Shown piece after piece: positions 52,901-61,919 of a stretch of DNA of 64,000 nucleotides. This stretch comes from Lachancea dasiensis (lineage: Eukaryota; Ascomycota; Saccharomycetes; Saccharomycetales; Saccharomycetaceae): the NCBI GenBank assembly GCA_900074725.1, contig LT598461.1, forward strand, positions 248,001 to 312,000. Direction: 5' to 3'. Position 1 is the first letter of the stretch; each line of letters starts with the position of its first letter. The translations under genes and the position numbers were made by a program. Below the pieces are notes generated by a model. That model did not search any database, was not told the DNA's origin, and saw only the letters and a list, made by a program, of their open reading frames with translations.

Positions 52901-54313
52901 GCGACTCTGGTCAATTTTTTTAACGAGGGCATTTCAATCCACCTTCCGATTGAAGCACGCACTTTAATTGAAGTTGCGTCGGAGTTGACTCTAAAGTTGA
53001 CCTCATTAGAGTATACTGAAAGGGTAAATTCTGCGCAAACCTCACCTCGCGATATCAATATTCCGAGTAGATCTTCCATCATATCCTTAGAGTCTTTGGC
53101 TTCCAGTAAGAGGTCAACCATGATTTCTGTCAATGACGATATTATGGATGAGTATGAATTAACAAAACTTCCATCAGCTAGCACAAGCTCTATCTCCCTT
53201 CCACTTCCTCTGTTGAACATAGGGACTTCGTCACTACTATCCAGAAGACAATTAAATGATATGGAACGTATCATCAATGGCTATTATTCAAAGCTGTATC
53301 CTTCTCGAGTAGACAAAACCATGGGAAGCGAGTCCTCGCTGAACCGCATGCTCGCAAGATGGTCCGCACTTATAAAAAACTTGTCTACACAAGTTCCACC
53401 ACCTAATCTCATACACAACGATTTGAACTTGGTTGACCTAAATCCTTTGGAAGTCGCTAAGCAACTTTCGTTGATTGAATCAGCCCTGTTTCTGGCCGTT
53501 AAACCTGGAGAGTTGCTCATACGACACAACTCGTCGAAAAGTAATGCATCAGAGTCTTCGTCAGCCATAGAGGCAATAATTGACTTTTCCAATCTACTAT
53601 CAAACTATGTCATCGAGTCACTGGTAAGCCCAAAGCTTTCATACAAACTACGCTTAAGTCGCTTGAAAGCTTGGTTAAATATTGCGCTCTCTGCACTATA
53701 CTTTAGGAATTATAATTCCTTAGCTACTATCATGACCAGCCTACAGAGTTCTGCTATAAGCAGGCTGTCATTTTTATGGGAGGAAATTAGTGACAAATAC
53801 GCTGAACTTTTCCACTACCTGTCAAAAATTGTACACCCAAATAAAAATTACAAAATTTACAGAACCAAATTACACAAATTGGCAACAGGCTTTTCACCAC
53901 CTGATAATATTTGTGTGAAATCTCAAGTTCCCTCTATTCCGTATTTCGCACTTTTCTTGCAAGATCTCACGTTGATACAAGAGGGCCTGCACGACTTTCG
54001 TGACCCCACCTCGTTCAGGCCCAACAAGATAGTGAACATTGACAAATATACCAGAATAACGAAAGTATTGTCGCTTGTTCAGTTCTTTCAGGTTCCTTTT
54101 GACGTGGATGAAAAACCAAACTTTTTGGGAAGCAAACGAGACTCATTTTTTAACTTGTCCAATAACGCGCGTATTGATACGACCAGAATTCAACCGGTAG
54201 CCCTGTTGCAAGAGTTTATTTTGTACGAGTTCTGGAGGAATCACTTACTTTACTTGAATGACAACGACCGTGGATACAATTTGAGTCTTGCGTTGGTGCC
54301 CCGCAGTCAATAG
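50000..54313 (+). CDS. CDC25: CDC25, Ras guanine nucleotide exchange factor
   Basis: 1437 residues. A Ser-rich N-terminal region is followed by an SH3 domain (about 311-376, YLFIIALHSFNSQ ... RGWVPFNYFSDM), a helical middle, a RasGEF-N motif (about 868-915, LITNELDPPNEFILSTYLL) and a catalytic RasGEF domain (about 1135-1430, DLNPLEVAKQLSLIESALF ... SQVPSIPYFALFLQDLTLIQ). It activates Ras, which stimulates adenylate cyclase and PKA in response to glucose. S. cerevisiae has two copies (CDC25 and SDC25) from the genome duplication; a single ancestral gene is expected here. Convergent with ACO2 (145 bp between stops). Confidence 0.95.
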   Translation: MTYITPPLFANRKSGSLLMDEVTQPLNYSDNRDRNTDAMNRNFDIGPPREGNNYKHSELKKTLLDPGAKVGGPSSQSLVNSASDSSFRTAHSQNSNLNESKMDAVDANRRFSTESHYSDVDQTPIVAPNAAFDISTPRLAVEGFSRDVEPGSPDSFTFVDPSLSNTRTEHKSDLDTLSFSTTAGGLDRGLNTAYRSENPDIKGASPAKISPSKIALSARQSPRKLARSSIYEAHSKEPIDLPNGDDSPSPSLRPQQPNLFDNDFNGDDTTMSHDDTYMRELTQINKNETKVERKHTFKRSSELDLDESNLAYLFIIALHSFNSQTLKNEDDVNICLSFEKNDVAFVHTVDESGWGEVTLLRGQKRGWVPFNYFSDMVKACVDSKSPRTGAIAEESQTRTPLTKLLSSSARFLLHPRDFELPNRNSRSFSFKDINGIRDGVKFLLEATGCVSRSNELVKNKANLKKARKLLLADWYNLMIKADSYKYTTDESKVSTLVDLTFQVLRRGLSFYDTWHLENEAFENERKQGLAQPLSKKHPNLNENTVYDIEDQSLRPVTSHTLGCQNLASPPFAVQRLNEVHDLIFSYIGVILGRLDLLEHNAAGCEVLESIVHQIIVLLRELLYISKCCSSVIQDNLSHTQKYEVPLERSLDPLLALVSELVSCIKLFVTQSMSEAIADTGVLPGGAFIKDEEYFYTDEGKHLMTIISKMTGLISVSVRGCHHYLKVIGNFQLGKERAYPDFQSFRISPEQFIRRCSIGLVKKIPNKRQEGNGPHHSVTQERDRHPYAKKLYRYSMVRAGRDGYSLTASGTQLLQDIVPDSVSFLNDTSFEKFKLDDGEAYMTSGKEVVLDKERVQEELVYDVDNKLVGASNRAFVYLITNELDPPNEFILSTYLLNFRSFSNALELISELITRFDITDKSLALEKDVGNGQYSSRSSRLKNRRRLVCKVFQTWLQSYWDYQSDFTNLATLVNFFNEGISIHLPIEARTLIEVASELTLKLTSLEYTERVNSAQTSPRDINIPSRSSIISLESLASSKRSTMISVNDDIMDEYELTKLPSASTSSISLPLPLLNIGTSSLLSRRQLNDMERIINGYYSKLYPSRVDKTMGSESSLNRMLARWSALIKNLSTQVPPPNLIHNDLNLVDLNPLEVAKQLSLIESALFLAVKPGELLIRHNSSKSNASESSSAIEAIIDFSNLLSNYVIESLVSPKLSYKLRLSRLKAWLNIALSALYFRNYNSLATIMTSLQSSAISRLSFLWEEISDKYAELFHYLSKIVHPNKNYKIYRTKLHKLATGFSPPDNICVKSQVPSIPYFALFLQDLTLIQEGLHDFRDPTSFRPNKIVNIDKYTRITKVLSLVQFFQVPFDVDEKPNFLGSKRDSFFNLSNNARIDTTRIQPVALLQEFILYEFWRNHLLYLNDNDRGYNLSLALVPRSQ

Positions 54314-54458
54314 GCATAATAGTATGGCTCCAATATTGATTTTTAACATCGAGAAACTTACCTCATCGAATCAAGTGGTTCGTTAATTTCATTTAATAAA
54401 TATTATTCTACATTATAGTATAGTGCACTGGCCAGGCATTAAACATTGCTAAAGGCTT

Positions 54459-56822
54459 TCAAGTGCGGCTTGAGTCACCAATAAAGTTGATAGCCGAGCC
54501 TGCCTTAAAGAAAGATATTTGGTCTTTAGACATGGTGTGCTTGGTCTTTATGGTGAATGACGATCCGTCTTTCTTCGTGACTTTGACGTCCAATTCGCCG
54601 CCATTGTTACCATCTTTAGCAATCATATCAGTAAGACCTGAAGTCTCCAAAACATCCCCGGAAGAAATACGATCATAATCACTTTCATTGGAGAATGTTA
54701 GCGGAAGCATACCTTGTTTCTTCAAATTTGTCTCATGGATTCTAGCGAAGGACTTGACCAAAATTATTTTACCTCCCAAGAACCTTGGAGATAAAGCGGC
54801 ATGCTCTCTTGCCGAACCTTCGCCATAGTTATGTTCAGCCACCACAATCCAGGGCCTGCCCTCGTTTTTCCATTTTATCATGAGCTCTGGGATGCCAAAA
54901 GCTGTCCCGTCGAGATCATATGCCTTGTTGACTTCGCCGGTTTCCTTGTTTTGGGCGCCTATTAAGGTGTTGTAGGAAATATTCTCTAAGTGCCCTTTGT
55001 ATTTCAACCAGACGCCAGCAGCAGATATATGATCAGTGGTGCACTTTCCTTCAACTTTCATGAGAACATGAGTTTTAACCTCCTTGCCGTCCCATGGCTT
55101 GAATGGTTCAAGCAGTTGTAAACGATCAGAAGTAGGGGACACCTTCACCTCAACAGACGAATCTGGCTTTGGTTCTTTTGGAGGGTAGAATTCTTTTCTA
55201 CCCTGCAGAAACCCTTCATGAGGCAATTCGATGCCAGAGGGGGGCTCAAATTTGAACTCCGATCCATCTTCGCGTGTGATGGAATCGGTAATAGGATTGA
55301 ATTGAGCATCACCAGAGTAGATCATGGTGGTGACCATTTCAGGGGAAGTCAAAAAGTTCATGGTGTTTCTATTGCCATCGTTTCTGGCTCTAAAGTTACG
55401 GTTGAAAGAGGTGAAGATGGCATTGGTTTCCTTAGAAGTTTTGGGGACATCCTGCCTGTCCCATTGCCCAATACATGGTCCACATGCATTTGCTAGAACA
55501 ATAGCACCATTGTCCTTGAAAGTCTTGATCAATCCGTCTCTCTCTAATGTAGCTCTGATTTGCTCTGATCCCGGAGTCACAAAAAATGGAATGCGTGGTT
55601 TCAATCCAGCACTAGACGCTTGTCTAACAAGGTCGACTGCTCTTGTCATGTCTTGATAAGAAGAGTTGGTACAGGAACCAATCAAACCCGCAGAAATTTT
55701 CTGTGGCCAGTTTTCCTTCAATGAAGTAGATCCAAAATCAGAAATCGGGGTTGATAAGTCTGGTGTGAAGGGACCATTAACGTGTGGTTCCAACTCACTC
55801 AGATTGATTTCAAGAACTTTATCGTACTGTGCTCCCTCGTCAGCGCTCAAAAAATTGTAGTTTTTCGCGGCAGCTTCAGCAGCTTCAGCAACAACTCCTC
55901 TTCCAGTAGCCCTCAAGTAGCGGGCGTGCGCTTCTTGATAGGGGAAAGTAGAAGTTGTAGCACCAATTTCAGCACCCATGTTGCAGATAGTAGCCATGCC
56001 AGTACAGGACAGCGATGAAACACCTTCGCCAAAATACTCAACAATATAACCAGTACCACCGCGAACGGTTAGTATACCGGCAAGCTTTGTAATAACATCT
56101 TTTGGAGAGGCCCAGTTCTGCATCTTGCCGGTTAGCTTGACACCCAAGATCTTAGGAGCTTTCAATTCCCAAGGAGTGCCGGTCAATGCATCAACAGCAT
56201 CAGCACCACCGACACCAATGGCGATAGAACCTAGACCACCGGCGTTAGGAGTGTGGGAGTCAGTACCTAGCATCATCAGACCTGGGGCAGAAAAGTTTTC
56301 CAGTACAATTTGGTGGATGATACCGGAGCCTGGGCCCCAGAATTGAATGCCGTACTTGTCCGCACAACTTTGCAAGAAGTCAAAGACTTCTTTGTTGGTG
56401 GCGATAGAAGATACCAAGTCCTGGCTCTCACCATCCTTACCAACAATCAAATGGTCACAGTGTATCGACGCGGGAACCGAAGTTTGAGCAAGTCCTGTGG
56501 TCATGAACTGTAACAGGGCCATTTGCGCAGATGCATCTTGCATTGCGACACGGTCGGGGTTCAGCTTCAAGTACTGCAGACCACGGATATCATGCAGATT
56601 GGAAGAGGGTAATGATTCTTCGGGATTGCACAGATGTGAATACAAGATCTTTTCGGCCAACGTCAAGGGAGTGTTGTTGGTGATGGCCTTGACCAGCTCC
56701 AACTTGCCGATGAGCTTGGCATATGGCGGAGCACGTGACTGCATTTCGGCGGGCACTTGTACCAAGTTCTTTGTTAAGTGAGTAGCCAGGTGTCTCCTGA
56801 ACACTGGTCTACTTGACAACAT
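54459..56822 (-). CDS. ACO2: ACO2, mitochondrial aconitase/homoaconitase-type dehydratase
   Basis: 787 residues (S. cerevisiae Aco2 789). A basic Ser/Arg N-terminus (MLSSRPVFRRHLATHLTKN) is a mitochondrial presequence. Aconitase motifs: CDHLIVGKDGESQDL, GTDSHTPNAGGLG, GSCTNSSYQD and ANACGPCIGQWDR with the [4Fe-4S] cysteines, and EHNYGEGSAREHAALSPRFL in the swivel domain. Sequence follows Aco2 rather than Aco1 (APGLMMLGTDSHT, TLAEKILYSHLCNPEES). Aco2 in yeast contributes the dehydration of homocitrate in lysine synthesis. Position matches YJL200C. Confidence 0.97.
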   Translation of the reverse strand: MLSSRPVFRRHLATHLTKNLVQVPAEMQSRAPPYAKLIGKLELVKAITNNTPLTLAEKILYSHLCNPEESLPSSNLHDIRGLQYLKLNPDRVAMQDASAQMALLQFMTTGLAQTSVPASIHCDHLIVGKDGESQDLVSSIATNKEVFDFLQSCADKYGIQFWGPGSGIIHQIVLENFSAPGLMMLGTDSHTPNAGGLGSIAIGVGGADAVDALTGTPWELKAPKILGVKLTGKMQNWASPKDVITKLAGILTVRGGTGYIVEYFGEGVSSLSCTGMATICNMGAEIGATTSTFPYQEAHARYLRATGRGVVAEAAEAAAKNYNFLSADEGAQYDKVLEINLSELEPHVNGPFTPDLSTPISDFGSTSLKENWPQKISAGLIGSCTNSSYQDMTRAVDLVRQASSAGLKPRIPFFVTPGSEQIRATLERDGLIKTFKDNGAIVLANACGPCIGQWDRQDVPKTSKETNAIFTSFNRNFRARNDGNRNTMNFLTSPEMVTTMIYSGDAQFNPITDSITREDGSEFKFEPPSGIELPHEGFLQGRKEFYPPKEPKPDSSVEVKVSPTSDRLQLLEPFKPWDGKEVKTHVLMKVEGKCTTDHISAAGVWLKYKGHLENISYNTLIGAQNKETGEVNKAYDLDGTAFGIPELMIKWKNEGRPWIVVAEHNYGEGSAREHAALSPRFLGGKIILVKSFARIHETNLKKQGMLPLTFSNESDYDRISSGDVLETSGLTDMIAKDGNNGGELDVKVTKKDGSSFTIKTKHTMSKDQISFFKAGSAINFIGDSSRT

Positions 56823-57216
56823 GTTAGCTTTTTATGGCGTTCTCAGGCGATTTTGATAATGGATCGAAGGAGCGTTAATTGCCGTTGTAGTGTCGACCTG
56901 GGCTTCTGTAGATCCACTTAGGAATTGAATTTGGTTCTCTTTTGACGCCTGATCAAAACTCGTGAGGGCGAACAAAGTGGTCAAAAGTGTTGAAACTGCC
57001 GTCGAAATTTAGCCCATCCTGTTGAACAGAAAACATCACCAAGCTGGTTGACGAAGGGCCCCGGCTTTATCCTCGCTACTGGGTGTGACCCATAGAAAAT
57101 TTTCTCTGCGATGGTAGAAGGTTGAACAGTTGCCTGCTAGGCGATTGACTTCCTGGGGCTTTTCGTTAAATTCCGGTGGTAAAAAAACAGCGCGACAGAT
57201 GAAAATATTAAAAATA
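56823..57216. promoter_or_regulatory. ACO2 promoter region up to tRNA-Thr
   Basis: 394 bp on the 5' side of ACO2. The tRNA-Thr terminator T-run (A-run on the plus strand at 57210-57214) lies at its right end. No other gene recognised. Confidence 0.5.
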
Positions 57217-57289
57217 TGCTTCCAACCAGATTTGAACTGATGATCTCCACATTACTAGTGTGGCGCCTTACCAACTTGGCCATAGAAGC
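57217..57289 (-). tRNA. tRNA-Thr(AGU)
   Basis: 73 nt, no intron. On the minus strand: acceptor GCTTCTA/TGGAAGC with discriminator A, D arm GGCCAAGTTGGTAAGGC, anticodon stem CCACA/TGTGG with loop CTAGTAA and anticodon AGT (plus-strand 57254-57256), T arm with TTCAAAT. It is nearly identical to S. cerevisiae tRNA-Thr(AGU). T-rich terminator follows at 57214-57210. Confidence 0.97.
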
Positions 57290-58462
57290 TAACTTATCTG
57301 GGAAGGTCGATAAATGTGGGCATAGGGGAGAGGTGGAACATTGTCGTGGAACAACTGGAATAGGAATGTTGCCAGGACCTGTCAAAGACTATTCGGAGAG
57401 TCCGCGTAGCCGTGAGCCAAGCTGGGTTGGCTGCACCCGAGATGGCGATACCTCGAAAGCGTAAGACACAACAACCTTCCTCCGAGTTTAGTTAGCGCAC
57501 AGGAAAACATATAGGAGAACTTGGATCGGCCCGAATAAATTCGGGTATAGAGGAAGCAAGTCAGTAGGGTATACCAATCAGGTACACTGGTTCCCGTGGT
57601 TTTCCAGTTGCCGTTGTGGTTATTAATCACGGCAAATGGGCGACGAGAATGACCACTTGATTACCGGGTGAATTAATACAGTTGCATATAGATCAGAGCG
57701 AGTCAGCGTCGGCAGTAGTTAACTAGCAGGTTTGGTCGCTATGATAGAAATTGGTGGGACTAATGTGAGATACTAGGGGACTGATGCTGATGTGCGCCTA
57801 ATCTTATCGTCAAGAGATATATGACACAGTGGTACAGAATGATAGTACACAACAGAGGTCATACAAATTGGCTTGCCAGCTAAGACAAACCGCAGAGAAC
57901 GTCTGTCGATGGCGATCGACGAGTTAGAGCCGCAATTCATGGATAACAGAATAATTTAGAACCGGAGATTAAGAAGTGTGTTGATCAAAGTCACGAGAAT
58001 TGCATAAATACCAGGCGTTTGTTCAGGTAGCTGGGCCAGCTCTAGTGCCAAACCCAAGTACGGAGAGATGAACAGAATGCCCTAGAGCCAAGTCACTCAT
58101 CTTACAATGACTATGTCCGAGTTACAAGACAAACTTAGTAAGCTCTCTACTGAAGAATCAGATTCGCCTCAATACTACTAGTGAGTCAGACTCGCCTCAA
58201 AGGATTGTGGAGTAGCTGGATAGCTGAGATGCCTGGCCAGGGCAATTCTGTGTAACTGCAGTTCCTCTGACTCCCGTTGCTTGGTTATTCTCCTTGTACA
58301 CTTTTGTGCTGCTGACACTAACACGTGCTGTATCACCTGGTACGCCCCTGTCACATGGCCGACACGTAGATGTAATATATATGTATATATATATATGCCC
58401 TTAGTTCTCTCTACCTATGACTGAATGAACCTCCAAGGGGCTTTCAAGCTCCACTCATACAC

Positions 58463-58617
58463 GAACTCCCAGTTGAGGCTAAGCCTCCGCATCCACACTC
58501 GGCGTCTCCTCACGACAAAGAGCTTGCTGATCCTCACCACGTCTTTGAAACCGGCTCTCGTTAGCTCTCCTTATACATGAACTCCCAGTGGAAGAACTCC
58601 CAGTTGAGGCAGCGCCT
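58463..58617. repeat. Dispersed 17-bp direct repeat with hairpin-forming extension
   Basis: GAACTCCCAGTTGAGGC occurs at 58463-58479 and again at 58594-58610, 131 bp apart; a shortened copy (GAACTCCCAGT) lies at 58579-58589. Each full copy continues with three bases (TAA or AGC) and GCCTC, so GAGGC-NNN-GCCTC can form a small hairpin in both. Confidence 0.7.
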
Positions 58618-58818
58618 CCGGCCAAACTCGCCAGCTGACTACTGCTCTGATCCACATCGAACACCAGTATGTGCTCACTAGCCCAGCCTGTGCTTTCACA
58701 TTAAACGTGAATTAGCCGCCGACACCCCATGGCCTCTAAGGCTCGTCCCGGACACGGACTCCAGTCACATGATTGAGTGTGGTTCAAACGGGCTAATGAA
58801 TCCCAGTCAAGCAGCTGA

Positions 58819-58828
58819 CCCACGTGGG
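58819..58828. promoter_or_regulatory. Pho4-type E-box, perfect palindrome CCCACGTGGG
   Basis: CCCACGTGGG lies about 375 bp upstream of the PHO90 start. CACGTGGG is the high-affinity Pho4 recognition form; here it reads the same on both strands. A weaker CACGTT-type core follows at 58975-58980. Cbf1 also binds CACGTG, though it prefers other flanks. Occupancy is inferred from the motif only. Confidence 0.55.
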
Positions 58829-59201
58829 AGCTCACTTTATCTTTTCTACACATCGTTACTCCTGACAACCATGCCTGAAAGGGCTCTTCCATATTGATTG
58901 CATCAAAAAGAAAAAAAAGCAAGCACATGTGGGCAGCTCATTAATTTCAGATATATTGGCCTCTGGAAATGGGGCACGTTCCTCCCATTTATGAAAATTT
59001 ACTTTCGATTCGGCAAGGTTTCAGTCTCACACTTGGCACACCACCACGTTTTCTGTGTTACCACGCATTTAGCTCAGTTCACTAATAGTTTGGCGCCGGT
59101 ACAGACACCTGTTTCGCCGTTTAAGCAAAGTCAAGAAGCTTCTGAGAAGTGCGGGGGTTTTTCTATAGCGGTTGCTGTCATAACAATCACCACGGGGCAC
59201 A

Positions 59202-61919
59202 ATGAAGTTTTCCCACTCTTTAAAGTATAATGCGGTCCCTGAATGGCAGGAGCATTATCTGAATTATTCGCAGCTCAAGCGGTTGATCTATTCGCTACAG
59301 GCGCAGGAGTTGCATGTGGTCGACAACAGTGGGCAGGTGAACCACGAACGTCTGAATGCATTGGAAGGGTCCACCAAGGCGCTGCGGAAGTTCAAGCAGA
59401 AATTCCGGTCGAAAAATGGTGCCAAAAACGCTGCGTCACGGTCTTCGGATGATGGGGAAGCTGACACTGAGGATGTCAATGTGGAGACGCTAGAACTCGA
59501 CGACTTGAAGTACAAAAAAGGTAAGCAGACGGATTTCGAACGCAGGTCATCTCTTTCGAGCGACAGAACGCTTTTTAGCGCCCAGGACACGTTTCTCAGC
59601 AAGCTGTCAGATGAACGTGCCAAGATCGACGACTTCTACAAAAAGCTGGAGGCACAATTGTATAGCCGTTTCAACACGCTTGCCCTGGACTTGCACCAGA
59701 TGAGCGCTGGAGCAAGACGTCGTTCGAGCGTTGTTGCCGAACCCCAGATGGGCACTGGAGCAAGACGCCGTTCGAGCGTAGTTGCCGAACCCCAGGCGGG
59801 CGGACACGACGCCAATGACTCCCTTGACGTGACCAGCTCTGCGGCCGCACGCAGGGCTTCCAGACGTGAGTCGGTTCTCTCCAGACGCAATACATTGAAC
59901 TTGGAGGCCGAAGACGAGGAAGAGGAAGACGACGACGACTACGACGGCCATGCTTTCGAAAACACTGCGCTGTTGAACTACTCAGACTTCAACGTGAAAA
60001 GTCAGAAGAGATCGATATTGCGTAAAAACCTGATTGATCTGTATGTGGACCTTGTTCAATTGAAGTCGTTCATTGAGCTTAATAGGATCGGGTTTGTAAA
60101 GATCACCAAGAAATTCGACAAGACTTTGAATTGCAACGTAAAACAGGAATTGATTGAATCTGCACAGTTTTTCAAAGGTGTGTATGTGTTCCAGAGCGAA
60201 ACGTTCGAGACACTAGACTCCAAAATCGCCAAAGTCATCGAATCGTATGCGTCGATGACCAGCGGCGACTTGGCCAGTTGCAAAGAAGAACTGAGATCAT
60301 ATTTGCGTGACTTCATCGTGTGGGAGAGAAATACAGTATGGAAGGACATGCTGGGCCTCGAGTCCCACAACAACACTTTCACCTCTGCGGGAAGACCAGA
60401 CGCCAATGGCGATATCTCCAAGCTGGACAATATCACATCTCTGGAGTACCGAGTCTGGCACTTGCCCAGACCAGTTAAAATAGGCTCCTGGACTTGGAGC
60501 CGTGTCCAAATCCCGAAACTTTTCTTTACCTTGAAGGCCTACAAACTTTACTTTATCATCGCGTCCACGATTATTCTTCTGGCGGTTCCAACTTTCAACG
60601 ACCCTGCTCAACACCGCTGCATGGCCCTTGTCACATGCGTCGCATTTCTATGGGCGTCTGAGGCGTTGCCATTGTTTGTCACAGCTTTGTTGGTGCCGAT
60701 GCTTGTGGTAACTTTCAAAGTTTTGAAAACAGACGGTGAAATAATGGAAGCTGCTGACGCGTCATCATGGATCTTAGGGAAAATGTGGTCCTCTACAATT
60801 ATGATTCTGTTGGCTGGCTTCACGTTAGCAGCTGCTTTGTCCAAGTATAATGTGGCTAAAGTTTTGGCATCTTATCTGCTCACCATTGCTGGAACGAAAC
60901 CCAGAAACGTTTTACTCATGGTAATGAGTGTATGCTTCTTTCTGTCAATGTGGATATCTAACGTTGCCGCCCCGGTCTTGACTTACTCCCTAATCCAGCC
61001 AGTTTTGAAGACCCTGCACTATAAGTCACCCTTTGCCAGATCGTTGATTTTAGGGGTGGCATTGGCTGCTAATGTAAGTGGTATGGCCTCTCCGATTTCT
61101 TCTCCTCAAAACATCATTGCAATGAACTACTTAAAGCCCTACGGAGTAGGCTGGGGGCAATTTTTTGCTGTCGCTCTACCTTCCAGTATTTTGGCGATGT
61201 TATTAATTTGGGTTCTTCTAATTCTAACTTTTAAGATCAATGACGTTGAGTTGAAAAAATACACGCCCATTAAGGAAAACTTTACTCTTAAGCAGTATTA
61301 TGTCATTGTTGTTTGTTTGGGCACAATTATCTTATGGTGCGTTGAGAGTAAAATCGAGGACACTTTTGGAGCTTCGGGCGAAATCGCTGTAATCCCGTTG
61401 GTGCTATTTTTTGGTACTGGTATGTTGAGTACGCAGGACATCAACAATTTTCCTTGGTCTATTGTTATTTTGGCTATGGGCGGTATCGCTTTGGGTGGCG
61501 CTGTTCAATCATCGGGTTTGTTGGCTACCATTGCAGGTGCTTTGCAACGTAGGGTGATGGACTATCCTATCTATGCAGTGCTACTTATTTTCGGTATTGT
61601 GATGTTAGTGGTTGGTACTTTTGTGTCGCACACTGTGTCTGCAATTATTATTGTTCCTTTAATGCAGGAAGTTGGGGACAAACTTTCTGGGTCTAAAGCT
61701 GCGCCTATTCTCGTATTTGGATGTTCGCTTCTGGCTTCCTGTGGTATGGGTTTGGCTTCCTCAGGGTTTCCAAATGTCACTGCTATCTCTATGACCGATG
61801 AAGTAGGGAATCGATACTTGACCGTGAATACGTTTATCACAAGAGGTGTTCCGGCATCTCTCCTTGCCTTCTTATGTGTGGTCACGCTTGGTTTTGGTAT
61901 CATGAACTCAATTCTCTGA
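59202..61919 (+). CDS. PHO90: PHO90/PHO87 ortholog, SPX-domain low-affinity phosphate transporter
   Basis: 905 residues (S. cerevisiae Pho90 881, Pho87 923). It begins with an SPX domain (MKFSHSLKYNAVPEWQEHYL), which is interrupted by an acidic and repeated insert and completed by about residue 385 (inositol-polyphosphate sensor, RSILRKNLIDLYVDLVQLKS). The rest (about 443-905) is a multi-pass DASS-type Na+/anion symporter domain: LYFIIASTIILLAVPTF, MWISNVAAPVL and GMGLASSGFPNVTAI. It is a plasma-membrane phosphate importer regulated through SPX. Residues about 169-200 are two 16-residue repeats with RRRSS. A single gene is expected here in place of the S. cerevisiae ohnolog pair. Confidence 0.94.
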   Translation: MKFSHSLKYNAVPEWQEHYLNYSQLKRLIYSLQAQELHVVDNSGQVNHERLNALEGSTKALRKFKQKFRSKNGAKNAASRSSDDGEADTEDVNVETLELDDLKYKKGKQTDFERRSSLSSDRTLFSAQDTFLSKLSDERAKIDDFYKKLEAQLYSRFNTLALDLHQMSAGARRRSSVVAEPQMGTGARRRSSVVAEPQAGGHDANDSLDVTSSAAARRASRRESVLSRRNTLNLEAEDEEEEDDDDYDGHAFENTALLNYSDFNVKSQKRSILRKNLIDLYVDLVQLKSFIELNRIGFVKITKKFDKTLNCNVKQELIESAQFFKGVYVFQSETFETLDSKIAKVIESYASMTSGDLASCKEELRSYLRDFIVWERNTVWKDMLGLESHNNTFTSAGRPDANGDISKLDNITSLEYRVWHLPRPVKIGSWTWSRVQIPKLFFTLKAYKLYFIIASTIILLAVPTFNDPAQHRCMALVTCVAFLWASEALPLFVTALLVPMLVVTFKVLKTDGEIMEAADASSWILGKMWSSTIMILLAGFTLAAALSKYNVAKVLASYLLTIAGTKPRNVLLMVMSVCFFLSMWISNVAAPVLTYSLIQPVLKTLHYKSPFARSLILGVALAANVSGMASPISSPQNIIAMNYLKPYGVGWGQFFAVALPSSILAMLLIWVLLILTFKINDVELKKYTPIKENFTLKQYYVIVVCLGTIILWCVESKIEDTFGASGEIAVIPLVLFFGTGMLSTQDINNFPWSIVILAMGGIALGGAVQSSGLLATIAGALQRRVMDYPIYAVLLIFGIVMLVVGTFVSHTVSAIIIVPLMQEVGDKLSGSKAAPILVFGCSLLASCGMGLASSGFPNVTAISMTDEVGNRYLTVNTFITRGVPASLLAFLCVVTLGFGIMNSIL
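59707..59802 (+). repeat. In-frame 48-bp tandem duplication within PHO90
   Basis: The unit starting CTGGAGCAAGACG at 59707 recurs at 59755, giving a period of 48 bp (16 codons). The encoded units GARRRSSVVAEPQ are identical in 13 of 13 core residues, while the DNA differs at a few third positions. Each has an RRxS basophilic kinase consensus. Confidence 0.9.

Larger units (their letters stand above)
57290..59201. other. Gene-poor 1.9-kb stretch with decayed repeats, tRNA-Thr to PHO90
   Basis: No convincing gene. It lies on the 5' side of tRNA-Thr, the preferred target of yeast LTR retrotransposons. Visible structure: TGTTG (57367-57371) and CAACA (57469-57473) enclosing 107 bp; an 18-bp direct repeat with two mismatches at 58155-58172 and 58183-58200; an alternating TA run at about 58375-58396; an identical 17-mer at 58463-58479 and 58594-58610, each followed by three variable bases and GCCTCCG; and a 24-codon frame from 58107. 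These suggest an old, rearranged insertion, but no reverse transcriptase, integrase or matched LTR pair is seen. The right third holds the PHO90 promoter. Confidence 0.55.

Noticed and set aside
57367-57473. 107-bp TGTTG...CAACA segment as a solo LTR
   Set aside because: The ends look right, but it is short for a yeast LTR, the flanking bases do not form a target-site duplication, and no second copy is in the window.
58107-58181. 24-codon frame as the start of a retrotransposon gag gene
   Set aside because: Too short for any similarity judgement and followed immediately by a stop; no primer-binding site or pol sequence nearby.
58479-58928. Minus-strand frames upstream of PHO90 (58479-58664 and 58701-58928)
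   Set aside because: Low-complexity or featureless translations lying in the repeat-bearing promoter region; no support as genes.
59607-59951. Minus-strand frames antisense to PHO90 with repeated ASCSSAHLGFGN units
   Set aside because: The repeats are the complement of the 48-bp tandem duplication in the PHO90 coding sequence, not an independent gene.
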